NCBI RefSeq assembly: GCF_000612725.1
Contig: NZ_HG964453.1
Location: forward strand, 207,010 to 271,009
Source of the DNA: Mycolicibacterium austroafricanum
GTDB lineage: Bacteria; Actinomycetota; Actinomycetes; Mycobacteriales; Mycobacteriaceae
Length of the DNA: 64,000 nucleotides
Direction: 5' to 3'
The translations under genes and the position numbers were made by a program. This document shows positions 22,428 through 30,779 of this stretch, piece by piece; within the stretch, counting starts at the first letter, position 1, and every line of letters starts with the position of its first letter. The notes under the pieces were generated by a model, which was not told where the DNA came from, searched no databases, and saw nothing but the letters and a program-made list of their open reading frames with translations.

Positions 22428-23711
22428 ATGGCCGAAGACCTCACCACGGTCGACTTCTTCAGGGACAGTCGCCTGACGGACGATCCGTACACCTTCTACG
22501 AGGCGCTGCGCAACAAGTGTCCGGTCAGCCGGGAGGAGCACTACGGCGTCACGATGGTTACCGGTTGGCAGGAGGCCGTCGACGTCTACAACGACGCCGA
22601 GTCGTTCTCGTCCTGTGTCTCGGTCACGGGTCCGTTCCCGGGTTTTCCGGTATCGCTGGAGGGCCGCCAAGACGACGACATCACCGCACTCATCGAGCAG
22701 CATCGCGACGAGATCCCGTTCAGCGACCAGCTTCCGACGCTCGACCCGCCGACGCACACCAACCACCGCGCGCTGCTGATGCGCCTGATCACTCCCAAGC
22801 GTCTCAAAGAGAACGAGGACGCGATGTGGCAGCTCGCCGACGACATCCTCGACGACTACCTGGCCCAGGGCGAGGGGGAGTTCATCAAGGGGTTCGCCGG
22901 GCCGTTCACGCTGCGGGTGATCGCCGACCTGCTCGGCGTCCCCGAGGAGGACCGTCCCGAACTGCTCGAGCGGCTCGCGAAGGGCACGCACGGTAGCGGG
23001 CTGGGCAATGCAGACAAGACGCTGACCAAGACGCCGCTGGAGTACCTCTACGAGGTGTTCGCCACCTATGTCGAGGAACGCCGCGCCGAGCCCCGCGACG
23101 ACGTACTCACCGGACTGGCGACGGCGAACTTCCCGGACGGCACGGTGCCCGAGGTCGGCGACGTCGTGCGGGTGGCGACCAACGTGTTCTCCGCCGGCCA
23201 GGAAACCACGGTGCGGTTGTTGAGCACCGCGCTGAAGGTGATCGGCGACCGCCCCGACATCCAGGAGAGGCTGCGGGCCGACCGGAGCCTGCTGCCGAAC
23301 TTCATCGAGGAATGCCTGCGCATCGAGAGCCCGGTCAAAGGTGACTTCCGGCTGTCGCGCGTGCCGACCACCATCGGCGACCAGGCCCTCGGCGCGGGTT
23401 GCACCGTGATGGTGATCAACGGCGCCGCCAACCGCGATCCGCGCCGCTTCGAAGACCCCGACGCGTTCGACCCCGAGCGCAAGAACGCGCGGCAGCACCT
23501 GGCGTTCGGCCGCGGCATTCACAGCTGCCCCGGCGCACCGCTCGCCCGCGCCGAGACCCGGGTGGGTCTGGAGCGACTTCTCGACCGCACAAGCGACATC
23601 CGGATCTCCGAGAGCAAGCACGGTCCTGCGGGCAACCGGCGGTACGACTACATCCCGACCTACATTCTGCGCGGCCTGACCGAACTGCACCTTGAGTTCG
23701 ACGTCCGATGA
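22428..23711 (+). CDS. Cytochrome P450
   Basis: 427 residues. I-helix oxygen-binding motif AGQETT at residues 256-261, ExxR pair E295-R298, and heme loop AFGRGIHSCPGAPLARAE with cysteine ligand C367. This is a soluble class I bacterial P450; I cannot assign its CYP family. The ATG at 22428 is preferred over a GTG six bases upstream because ACGGAG is then at proper spacing. The stop overlaps the ferredoxin start (ATGA), so it has a dedicated electron donor. Its C-terminus (RRYDYIPTYILRGLTEL) resembles the partial P450 at the window end. Controlled probably through the palindrome at 22383. Confidence 0.96.
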   Translation: MAEDLTTVDFFRDSRLTDDPYTFYEALRNKCPVSREEHYGVTMVTGWQEAVDVYNDAESFSSCVSVTGPFPGFPVSLEGRQDDDITALIEQHRDEIPFSDQLPTLDPPTHTNHRALLMRLITPKRLKENEDAMWQLADDILDDYLAQGEGEFIKGFAGPFTLRVIADLLGVPEEDRPELLERLAKGTHGSGLGNADKTLTKTPLEYLYEVFATYVEERRAEPRDDVLTGLATANFPDGTVPEVGDVVRVATNVFSAGQETTVRLLSTALKVIGDRPDIQERLRADRSLLPNFIEECLRIESPVKGDFRLSRVPTTIGDQALGAGCTVMVINGAANRDPRRFEDPDAFDPERKNARQHLAFGRGIHSCPGAPLARAETRVGLERLLDRTSDIRISESKHGPAGNRRYDYIPTYILRGLTELHLEFDVR

Positions 23712-23899
23712 AGGTCGCCGTCGACGAGGATCGCTGTGCCGGCCACGGAATGTGCCTCACGCTGTGTCCCGAGGTCTTCTCGATGACCGACGACGGTTGG
23801 GCCGTCGCCGATCCCGGTGACGTCCCCGCCGGACTGGAACCGGCCGTGCGGGAGGCCATCGACAACTGTCCCGAACGAGCAATCCGCGAAATCGATTGA
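23708..23899 (+). CDS. Small iron-sulfur ferredoxin, P450 partner
   Basis: 63 residues. Cluster motif CAGHGMCLTLCPEVF plus the distal CPE: cysteines at the usual three positions and histidine where a fourth cysteine would be in a [4Fe-4S] protein. This C-x2-H-x2-C-x3-C...CP pattern is characteristic of mycobacterial P450 ferredoxins with [3Fe-4S] or unusual [4Fe-4S] clusters. ATGA overlap with the P450 gene indicates coupled expression. It carries electrons from a flavoprotein reductase to the P450. Confidence 0.95.
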   Translation: MKVAVDEDRCAGHGMCLTLCPEVFSMTDDGWAVADPGDVPAGLEPAVREAIDNCPERAIREID

Positions 23900-23918
23900 G
23901 AGCAGGAGAAACACGACT

Positions 23919-24203
23919 GTGGCCAAGGGCTATGTGATCATCACCGAGGACATCAAGGATCCCGCCGGCATGGCCGAGTACGGGAAGCTGGCCAGCCAGA
24001 CGATGGGCAACGCCAAGGTGTTGGCGTTCGGGCCGGCCGCCGAATCGCTTGAGGGGCAGTGGCACGGCACCCAGACCGTGCTGCTGGAATTCGAATCAGT
24101 GGAAGCCGCGAAGGAGTGGTACTACTCCGACGAGTACCAGGCCGCGGCCAAGCTGCGCCAGGCTGCCGCCGACTGCAACGGCGTCATCGTCGCCGGCTTC
24201 TGA
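23919..24203 (+). CDS. DUF1330-like small protein
   Basis: 94 residues from the GTG at 23919 (GCAGGAG upstream). Ferredoxin-like alpha/beta barrel pattern typical of DUF1330/dimeric stress-responsive proteins: GYVIITEDIKDPAGMAEYGK, VLAFGPAAESLEGQWHGTQT, VLLEFESVEAAKEWYYSDEY. These proteins form dimers and some act as small isomerases or monooxygenase-like enzymes. It follows the ferredoxin by 19 bp and is probably the last gene of the P450 operon. Confidence 0.85.
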   Translation: MAKGYVIITEDIKDPAGMAEYGKLASQTMGNAKVLAFGPAAESLEGQWHGTQTVLLEFESVEAAKEWYYSDEYQAAAKLRQAAADCNGVIVAGF

Positions 24204-24221
24204 CCCCCTCGTGCTGCACGC

Positions 24222-24304
24222 GACGAGCGTGCGCACATTCCCGGCGAGCGTGCGTCGAATGGCGCAGATTGCCGGTGTGTCGCCTGCAGACACGCACGCT
24301 CGCG
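24222..24304. repeat. Dispersed palindromic element (copy 1)
   Basis: GCGAGCGTGCGTC (24244-24256) and GACACGCACGCTCGC (24289-24303) form an inverted repeat, preceded by another CGAGCGTGCG at 24224-24233. The right arm with its GCAGACACGCACxCTCGCGG core recurs at 43319-43337. It lies between the converging P450 operon and hydrolase genes, typical for dispersed mycobacterial intergenic hairpins. Confidence 0.65.
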
Positions 24305-24313
24305 GTGAAGAGG

Positions 24314-25102
24314 TCAGTAGGGGGATAGCGCGCGGACCGGTGTCGTGGTCGTCGCGTGCACGAGGAGCTCGGCCAGCTGACCCGGGCGCGACAGGAACGG
24401 CGAGTGTGACGCGTCGATCGTGAGCTGCTCGACACCGAGCCGGCGGGCCACGGTATCGGCGAGCCAGCGCGGCATCGACCGATCCTGTTCGCAGACAATG
24501 AAACTGCGGGGCAGGTCGGCTGCCCAGAAGTTGGGCACCGACACCGGGGTGACGGTGGTGTCGCCGAACCGTTCGGGGCCGAGGCGCTCGAAGGCCCAGC
24601 GGGCGGTCTCCTCGTCGCAGTCGTGGTAGAAGTACTTCCACGCACCGTCGAAGTCGGCGAACGTCATCGCGCCGTCATCATCGAAGTTCAGGTACCCCAA
24701 CATCTCTCCGACGTCACCGTCGAAATCGTCGCCGAGTTCGACCGGGCCCTCCTCGGCGTCCCGCATGGCCATCGCCTCGGGATACGTGCGCCCTTCGCGC
24801 GGTAGCGCTGCGGCGAGGTAGACGATGTGGTGCACCAGATCGGGCCGGGCGTCGGCGGCCAACGTGGCGTCGAAACCGCCGCCGGAATGACCTACCAGCA
24901 CACATTTTTCGGCGCTGTCGGCCTGCATCGCCGTAACCACCGCATCTCGCCGGTTGGCCAGCGTGGACTCCTCGTCGAGACGAGCCCCGTGGCCCGGAAG
25001 ATCCACCGCGGCCGCATCGTGGCCCAGGGCCTGCAACGCGTCGATGGTGCGCTCCCAGCACCACGCCGCGTGAAATCCACCGTGCACCAGGACGAAGCGC
25101 AT
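24314..25102 (-). CDS. Alpha/beta hydrolase
   Basis: 262 residues from the ATG at 25102. N-terminal FVLVHGGFHAAWCWE (oxyanion region), VDLPGHGAR, nucleophile elbow VLVGHSGGGFDA, and a C-terminal histidine in TIDASHSPFLSRPGQ with an acid in FIVCEQDRSM. This matches the salicylate-esterase/pyrethroid-hydrolase-like alpha/beta hydrolases. A TTG start 24 bases upstream would overlap the ferredoxin gene and is less likely. Last gene of the minus-strand P450-ferredoxin-hydrolase group; probably hydrolyses an ester or C-C bond in the P450 product. Confidence 0.9.
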   Translation of the reverse strand: MRFVLVHGGFHAAWCWERTIDALQALGHDAAAVDLPGHGARLDEESTLANRRDAVVTAMQADSAEKCVLVGHSGGGFDATLAADARPDLVHHIVYLAAALPREGRTYPEAMAMRDAEEGPVELGDDFDGDVGEMLGYLNFDDDGAMTFADFDGAWKYFYHDCDEETARWAFERLGPERFGDTTVTPVSVPNFWAADLPRSFIVCEQDRSMPRWLADTVARRLGVEQLTIDASHSPFLSRPGQLAELLVHATTTTPVRALSPY

Positions 25103-25112
25103 CGGCGCAGGA

Positions 25113-25313
25113 CTACTTGTCGACAATCGAGATGGCCTGGCGCGGACACTGCCGCACCGCTTCGTTGACCTGCGCCTCGTTCTCCGGTGTCACATCCTCC
25201 TGCAGGACGTGCAGATAGTCCTGCTCGTCGACCTGGAACACCTCGGGGATGATCCCCATACACACCGCGTTGCTCTCGCAGAGGCCGAAGTCGACCTCGA
25301 TCTTCTTGCTCAC
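25113..25313 (-). CDS. Small iron-sulfur ferredoxin, P450 partner
   Basis: 66 residues. Cluster region CESNAVCMGIIPEVF and distal CPRQA. Here the position between the first two cysteines is asparagine and the residue before PEVF is isoleucine instead of cysteine, leaving three cysteines in all (C-x5-C...CP). That is enough for a [3Fe-4S] cluster, a variant known among actinobacterial P450 ferredoxins. It starts within the last codons of the P450 gene (4-bp overlap) and lies upstream of the hydrolase. Confidence 0.93.
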   Translation of the reverse strand: MSKKIEVDFGLCESNAVCMGIIPEVFQVDEQDYLHVLQEDVTPENEAQVNEAVRQCPRQAISIVDK

Positions 25314-26512
25314 CTGAGTACCTTCACCGGGACGTGGTGGTAGCCGGCCACGTTCTGCATGTTCACCCGCTGCAGGCCGGAGAAGTCGACCTCGAAGCGG
25401 GGCATGAAGTCGAGCAGATGCTCCAACGCGATCGCGGTCTCCATCCGGGCCAGCGCCGCGCCGAGGCAGCTGTGGATGCCGTAGCCCAGGCCCAGGTTCT
25501 GGGACTGGGTGCGGTCCCGGGTGATGTCGAACGTCTCGGCGTTGTCGAAGGCGCGGGGGTCACGGTTTGCGGCGGCCTTCATCAGGAACACCGGCTTGTG
25601 CGCGGGGATGGTCCCGCTGGGCACGTGGGCCTCCTTGACGGTGTAGCGGACGTTGTACTGCACCGGGCCGACATACCGCAGCAGCTCTTCGACAGCGTCG
25701 GGAACCAGGCTGCGGTCGTCGAGAAGCATCTGCCACTGCTCCGGGTGCCGGGCGAACTCCACCACCGCGCTGCCGAGCAACTTGGTGACGGTCTCGGCGC
25801 CCGCCCCGCCCAGCAGGGAAGTGAAGCCGGTGATCTCGATGTCGTCGAGCCTGCGCATCTCGCCGTTCTCGCCGGGTATCTCGGCGGCGATCAGTCGGCT
25901 GATCATGTCGTCCTGCGGGTTCCGCCGCCGCTCCTGCACCAGACCGTAGTAGTAGACGCCCGAGTCGATGTTGGCCTGCATGTTCTCGTCCGACCATTCG
26001 ATCTGGCCGGGCTTGCGTTCGAGGCCCTTGTCGATCCAGTGCCGGACCTGCTGCCGGAATTCCTCGGGCACGCCCGCCATCCGGGTGATCACCTCGACGG
26101 GGAACGGACCGGAGAAGTCCTGCACGACGTCGAAATTGTCGGGATCGACCTTGGACAGGTAGTGCTCGACGAGTTCGATGACCGTCTCGCGCTGCGACTG
26201 GATGGCCCGCGGCGTGAAGGCCTTGTTGAGCAGGCTTCGCATGTGCCGGTGCTCCGGCGGGTCCATGAAGATGATGGACTTCACCGGGCCCTCTTCCGAG
26301 CGCACCATGCCGAGGTCGCAACCGCGCGCCGACGAGAACGCCTCGTGGTCCTTGAGCGCCGCAGCCACGTCCTCATGGCGGGTCAGCGCGTAGAAATCCT
26401 CTCCGGCGTCGTAGTAGATCGGCGCCTCGTCCCGCATCCTTCGGTAGATCTCGTAGGGGTTGTCGAAGTAGTCCTGCGAGACGGGATCGAAGCGGAGTTC
26501 GGGAGCGGTCAT
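25310..26512 (-). CDS. Cytochrome P450
   Basis: 400 residues. I-helix GGAGAETVTKL with E240-T241, ExxR pair E276-R279, heme loop LGLGYGIHSCLGAALARME with cysteine C349. The heme loop starts LGYG where most P450s have FGxG, so the usual phenylalanine packing near the heme is changed. CYP family not assigned. ATG at 26512 follows AAGGAGA. It leads a three-gene operon with its ferredoxin and an alpha/beta hydrolase. A perfect eight-base inverted repeat lies 34-63 bases upstream. Confidence 0.96.
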   Translation of the reverse strand: MTAPELRFDPVSQDYFDNPYEIYRRMRDEAPIYYDAGEDFYALTRHEDVAAALKDHEAFSSARGCDLGMVRSEEGPVKSIIFMDPPEHRHMRSLLNKAFTPRAIQSQRETVIELVEHYLSKVDPDNFDVVQDFSGPFPVEVITRMAGVPEEFRQQVRHWIDKGLERKPGQIEWSDENMQANIDSGVYYYGLVQERRRNPQDDMISRLIAAEIPGENGEMRRLDDIEITGFTSLLGGAGAETVTKLLGSAVVEFARHPEQWQMLLDDRSLVPDAVEELLRYVGPVQYNVRYTVKEAHVPSGTIPAHKPVFLMKAAANRDPRAFDNAETFDITRDRTQSQNLGLGYGIHSCLGAALARMETAIALEHLLDFMPRFEVDFSGLQRVNMQNVAGYHHVPVKVLR

Positions 26513-26545
26513 GGTTTTCTCCTTCGCGGCGGGCTGGAGCCGGAG

Positions 26546-26575
26546 GCGTTACGAGAAGTGCCTTAACCGTAACGC
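26546..26575. promoter_or_regulatory. Inverted repeat GCGTTACG-n14-CGTAACGC before the P450 gene
   Basis: Perfect eight-base arms at 26546-26553 and 26568-26575 in the 121-bp region before the P450 start at 26512. It differs from the GAGAAY motif, so this P450 is probably under another regulator. Confidence 0.5.
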
Positions 26576-26633
26576 TAACAGGGGGCGTGATCCAGTACCG
26601 GTTACTTTTCACGTCTGCCGTCGGCAGAACGCA

Positions 26634-27437
26634 TCACCCCGACGGCGCGCCGACGACGACATCGAGAAGCCCTTCGAGGAGTCCCAGGTCGCCGCCGGTC
26701 TCGGCGGCGACTTCGCGGACCACTGCCACGTCCTTGCCGAGGAACTCGCCGACCGACTCGATGAACGACTGCACAGACCCTCGGGTGCCGACGATCTCGG
26801 CGGCCCGGCTGGCCCCGCTGCCGTGTCCGATCGCGCCGAGGAGTCCTGCCTCGTCGACGCCCACCCGCGCGCCGAACGATGCTGCCTCGCGCAGCATTCC
26901 GAGCTGGGCGGCGAACAACGTGTTGTTGATCAGCTTCACCCACTGACCGGCGCCGAGCTCGCCGACATGCAGGATCGGGTCGCCGTACGCGGCGAGCACG
27001 GGGCGTGCCCGCTCCACCGCGGCCGCGTCACCGCCGACGAACAGGGTGATCTGCCCGGCGGCGATGTCGTGGGGACCACCGCTGACAGGTGCGTCGAGCA
27101 CCGTCACCGCGGGAGCCCGGGCCGCGAGCGCCTCGACGGTCCGCGGGCTGCCCGTGGTGTGGACGACGAGCACCGAACCGGGCGCCATCGCATCGAGGAG
27201 GCCGCCGTCGAGACATACCTCGCGGACCTGGTCGTCGGTGAACACGCACACCACGACCACGTCGGCACCGTCGGCGACCTCGTCCAGCGCTGCCACCGCA
27301 CGGGCGCCCGATTCGCCGACCGCGGCGCGCTTGTCCGGGTTCCTGCCCAGCGCGCGGACGTCGTGCCCCGCCTGGACGAGACGGGTCACCATGGGTGCCC
27401 CCATACGCCCCGTCCCGACGAAACCGACGGCTGTCAC
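26634..27437 (-). CDS. NAD(P)-dependent beta-hydroxyacid dehydrogenase (HIBADH family), copy B
   Basis: 267 residues. Rossmann motif VGFVGTGRMGAPM at the N-terminus, substrate signature VLDAPVSGGPHDIAAG and the catalytic-lysine helix GAGQWVKLINNTLFAAQLGM. These enzymes oxidise 3-hydroxyisobutyrate and related beta-hydroxyacids or reduce the corresponding semialdehydes and imines. The GTG start overlaps the stop of a second family member upstream (GTGA), so two paralogues are produced together. Last gene of the operon starting at 32370. Confidence 0.92.
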   Translation of the reverse strand: MTAVGFVGTGRMGAPMVTRLVQAGHDVRALGRNPDKRAAVGESGARAVAALDEVADGADVVVVCVFTDDQVREVCLDGGLLDAMAPGSVLVVHTTGSPRTVEALAARAPAVTVLDAPVSGGPHDIAAGQITLFVGGDAAAVERARPVLAAYGDPILHVGELGAGQWVKLINNTLFAAQLGMLREAASFGARVGVDEAGLLGAIGHGSGASRAAEIVGTRGSVQSFIESVGEFLGKDVAVVREVAAETGGDLGLLEGLLDVVVGAPSG

Positions 27438-28252
27438 CGCCTGTGGTCCATGGCCTCAAGCGCCGCGTCGGCCGCCGTGAACACCGCGCCCTCGGCAGCG
27501 TTGGCTGAGGCGGCGAGGCTGGCCGCGTGCCGGACATCCTTCTGCAGCAGCGCCCCTGCGATCGGTGCCAGGCCCTCGAGTGTTCCGCCGAACGCCGAGA
27601 TGCTGGCGACCGCCTTACTGGTGGCCGACCCTCGGTTGAGCACCTCGACGAGCTTCTGCCGCGGGATGCCGAGCGATTCGCCGAGCTCCAGGGTGCTGAC
27701 CGCGCTGCCGAGGTTCGCGCTGAACAGGAGATTGTTGAGGATCTTGGTGTTCTGACCGCTGCCCAGCGGGCCGAGGTGCACGATCGGGTCGGCGTAGGTC
27801 GCGAACACCGGCCTGCACCGTTGCGCGACCTCGTCGTCGCCGCCCACCATGACCAGCAGGGTGCCCTGCTCCACCGCAGGGCCGCCGCCGCTGACCGGCG
27901 CATCGATCACCGAAATGCCCTGGGCCGCCGCCTTTTCCGCGATCTCCGCGCAGGTGTCAGGGTGAACGGTGCTGTGGATGGCGATGATGCCGCCCTCGGC
28001 CAGGCCGGCCAGCACGCCGGACTCGCCGTAGAGCACCTCCCGGACGTCGTCGTCGCCGACCACGCACAGACACACCAGGTCGCTGTTCGCACCGAGTTCA
28101 GCCGGCGTGGCCGCGGTCTTGGCGGGCGTGTCGGCGTACGGTTCGAGGCTGGCAGGCCTGCGGGCCCACAATGTCGTCTCGAAGCCGCCCTCGGCGATTC
28201 GGCGTGCCATGGGCCCGCCCTGACTGCCCAGCCCGATGAAACCGACGCGCAT
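27434..28252 (-). CDS. NAD(P)-dependent beta-hydroxyacid dehydrogenase (HIBADH family), copy A
   Basis: 272 residues: VGFIGLGSQGGPMARR, VIDAPVSGGGPAVEQG and GSGQNTKILNNLLFSANLG. The catalytic lysine is conserved. Relative to copy B the region before the signature differs, so they may have different substrates or form a mixed oligomer. ATG at 28252 overlaps the hydrolase stop by one base (TGATG). An in-frame start further upstream would lie inside the hydrolase gene and is rejected. Confidence 0.92.
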   Translation of the reverse strand: MRVGFIGLGSQGGPMARRIAEGGFETTLWARRPASLEPYADTPAKTAATPAELGANSDLVCLCVVGDDDVREVLYGESGVLAGLAEGGIIAIHSTVHPDTCAEIAEKAAAQGISVIDAPVSGGGPAVEQGTLLVMVGGDDEVAQRCRPVFATYADPIVHLGPLGSGQNTKILNNLLFSANLGSAVSTLELGESLGIPRQKLVEVLNRGSATSKAVASISAFGGTLEGLAPIAGALLQKDVRHAASLAASANAAEGAVFTAADAALEAMDHRR

Positions 28253-29136
28253 CAGCTCGCCTCCACTTGTTCCCGATCGCAGCCGTCTGCGGCCGCGATG
28301 CACTCGTCGATGAACGACATGACTGTCCGGTGATACTCGCCGGCGGTCAGGCCGACGCTCAGGTTGTGCCCGCTGGCGGCCACCTCGTTGACCCGTACCC
28401 GGGGGGACGCGGTGAACAGTCCAGCGATCGCGGACACGGCTTCGGGGTCGGTCTCCCAGACCTTCTCGTGCTCAGCGATGCTGAATTGCACCGGCACACG
28501 GACATCGGCTGCGATGGCGGGGAAGTCGCGGCGCGCCCAGTTGGCCGTCACATCGCCCTCGTAAGCCACCCCCGGTGCGGACAGCGCACCGGTGAGCACC
28601 TCGGCCGGGTAGAGGTCGGTGGGCTCCCACAACAGATCGCGCAGACCCGCAGGCCGGTTGGTGACCGTGGCCGCGGCGATGATGTCCTTGGCCTTTTCGC
28701 CGTACCGCAGACCCGTGCCCGCCAGTTCGACGCCGAGCACGTCGTCGCCGGAGGTCGCCATCCGCAGCGCCAGCTCGCACCCGGCCGAGTGGCCGAGCAC
28801 GAACAACCCGGCGCCGCGGTCGGCGCCGGCCAGGATCTTGTCGACCGCAGCGAACGACGAGGCGACGCGCCGCGCCGGATCGGCGAACTCGGCGGCGTAG
28901 AACGCGGAGGTGCCGTATCCGGGCCGGTCCAAGGCGACCGTGGTGAATCCCCTTGTCGCAGCGCCGCGTAACAGCGACAGGTCCGGGCGTCCCGGGCAGT
29001 CGAAGTACGCCGAGGACGTCGCGCCGCCATGCACCGCGAGGATCACCGCACGCGGCTCACGGGCCTGCGCCACGAGTGCGGACATCGGGACTCCGTCGAC
29101 CAGTACGACCCGGGGGTGAGGGGACTCCGAGGTCAT
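28252..29136 (-). CDS. Alpha/beta hydrolase
   Basis: 294 residues. AVILAVHGGATSSAYFD at the oxyanion site, ALDRPGYGTS, nucleophile elbow FVLGHSAGCELAL, candidate acid in QFSIAEHEKVWE and histidine in VAASGHNLSVGLT. All parts of the catalytic triad can be placed. It overlaps the DUF35-Ltp fusion gene by 4 bp and the dehydrogenase downstream by 1 bp, so it is expressed as part of the same unit. It may hydrolyse a thioester, lactone or ring-cleavage product; the sequence does not say which. Confidence 0.9.
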   Translation of the reverse strand: MTSESPHPRVVLVDGVPMSALVAQAREPRAVILAVHGGATSSAYFDCPGRPDLSLLRGAATRGFTTVALDRPGYGTSAFYAAEFADPARRVASSFAAVDKILAGADRGAGLFVLGHSAGCELALRMATSGDDVLGVELAGTGLRYGEKAKDIIAAATVTNRPAGLRDLLWEPTDLYPAEVLTGALSAPGVAYEGDVTANWARRDFPAIAADVRVPVQFSIAEHEKVWETDPEAVSAIAGLFTASPRVRVNEVAASGHNLSVGLTAGEYHRTVMSFIDECIAAADGCDREQVEAS

Positions 29137-30779
29137 GTGGCCGTCCGCAGGAGCAGGGCTCCACTGGGTGTCAGGCCGCCGCTGCTGACGACGGCGACGC
29201 GGGCGCCGTCGACCTGGCGTTCGCCGGCCTCCCCACGAAGCTGGGACACCGCTTCGTGGATCAACCCCATGCCGTGGGTGCGGCCGTGGGACAGCTGGCC
29301 GCCGTGGGTGTTGAGCGGGATCACGCCGTCACGGGCGATGGCCTTACCGCCGTCGAGGAAGTCCTTGGCCTCGCCGATCCCGCAGAACCCCAGCGCCTCC
29401 AGCCAGGACAGGCAGTTGAAGGTGAACCCGTCGTACAGCTCGGCGACGTCGACATCCGCGGGCCGCAACGACGTTCGGGTCCACAGGTGGGCCGCCTGGC
29501 CGAGGACCTGGGGTTCGTGGGTGAGTGTGGTCTGGTCCCAGTCGGTGCGTTCGATGATCTGGGTGCCGACCGCCTCGAAGTACACCGGGGGTTTGGGAAG
29601 GTCGACAGCGGCGTCGACCGCCGACACCACGACGGCGACCGCACCGTCGCAGGGCACGTCACAGTCGTAGAGACCGAACGGGGTGGTGATCGGTCTGGCG
29701 TTGAGGTAGTCGTCCATCGTCATCGGATCGCGGTAGATGGCCGTCGGGTTCAGCGCCGCGTTGGCACGCTGGTTCAATGCGATCCAGCCGAGCGTCTCCT
29801 TGGTGGTGCCGTAGCGGTGAAAGTGCCGCTGCGCGTTCAGCGCCAGCGTGTGCGCGGCCGAGGTCGCCCCGAACGGGGCCTGCCAACTGTTCACCCTGGC
29901 GCCGCCCGGTGGGGAGACCCTGCCTTCCTTCATCAGTTGATTGAAGGTGGCCTCCCACAACGTGCGGAAGCACAGCACGTGGCGGGCCATTCCCGTCGCG
30001 ACGGCCATCACCGCGGCGATCACCGAGCCGCCTGGGCCGAAGGTGTCCATACCGCCGTTGATCCACGTCGGCCTGATGCCGAGAGCGCCCTCAATCGCGG
30101 TGACACCGCCCTCGCCCATGCCCATCGCATCCATCGCGGGATAGGTGGACAGACCGTCGATGTCGGCCAGCGTCAGCCCGGCGTCGGCGATTGCGGCCTC
30201 ACACGCCTCCAACGTCAACGACAGTGGCGACACCATCAGGCGCCGACCCATCTTGGATGCCCCGATCCCGGTGATGGCCGCGGCGTCCTCGAACTTCTCG
30301 GTCGTCAGCATCGGCCGCACGAACTTTCCGAAGTCCTGCGGCGCGATCTCATCCTCGGGCAGCGGTGCCATCTCCGCTTCGGCGGTCGGTCGGAACAGCG
30401 GCAGCCAGACGTCGTCGTTCTCTTCGAATACCACCTCGACGACCCGACCGAGCTCCAACTCGTCGGGGTCACAGTCGATGATGTTGGTGGTCAACCGGAC
30501 CCGCGGGTCTTCCTCGATCGCCACCTGTGCGACGACATAGGGTGCGTGCAGGCCGGGGATGGAGAATCGGTGGTTGACGGTGAAGGCCGACAGCACCGCA
30601 CGACCCGACACCTCACGCGGGCCCATGTTGTGGCCGTGGCAGTAGCGGCACACCGGCTGAGGCGGATGGATGAGTGCCTTGCAGTCACCGCACTCCTGGA
30701 TGCGGAGCACCCCATCTGCGCCCGATTTCCAGAAGAACTCGTTGTCGAAGGTCACCTGCGGCAGCGGAAGTCGACTCAT
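29133..30779 (-). CDS. DUF35 (zinc ribbon/OB-fold) fused to an Ltp-type thiolase-like aldolase
   Basis: 548 residues. Residues about 1-120 are a DUF35 domain: rubredoxin-like zinc ribbon with C30-x2-C33 and C44-x2-C47 (CGDCKALIHPPQPVCRYC) then an OB-fold. Residues about 160-548 are a nondecarboxylating thiolase fold (ITGIGASKMGRR, FGPGGSVIAAVMAVATG, AELYDGFTFNCLSWLE, GGQLSHGRTHGMG). The nucleophilic cysteine of true thiolases is not present at the equivalent segment, and the YDGF tyrosine is kept, as in the steroid side-chain retro-aldolase Ltp2. Ltp2 works as a complex with the separate DUF35 protein ChsH2; here both are one chain. ATG at 30779 overlaps the ferredoxin stop (ATGA). Confidence 0.88.
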   Translation of the reverse strand: MSRLPLPQVTFDNEFFWKSGADGVLRIQECGDCKALIHPPQPVCRYCHGHNMGPREVSGRAVLSAFTVNHRFSIPGLHAPYVVAQVAIEEDPRVRLTTNIIDCDPDELELGRVVEVVFEENDDVWLPLFRPTAEAEMAPLPEDEIAPQDFGKFVRPMLTTEKFEDAAAITGIGASKMGRRLMVSPLSLTLEACEAAIADAGLTLADIDGLSTYPAMDAMGMGEGGVTAIEGALGIRPTWINGGMDTFGPGGSVIAAVMAVATGMARHVLCFRTLWEATFNQLMKEGRVSPPGGARVNSWQAPFGATSAAHTLALNAQRHFHRYGTTKETLGWIALNQRANAALNPTAIYRDPMTMDDYLNARPITTPFGLYDCDVPCDGAVAVVVSAVDAAVDLPKPPVYFEAVGTQIIERTDWDQTTLTHEPQVLGQAAHLWTRTSLRPADVDVAELYDGFTFNCLSWLEALGFCGIGEAKDFLDGGKAIARDGVIPLNTHGGQLSHGRTHGMGLIHEAVSQLRGEAGERQVDGARVAVVSSGGLTPSGALLLRTAT

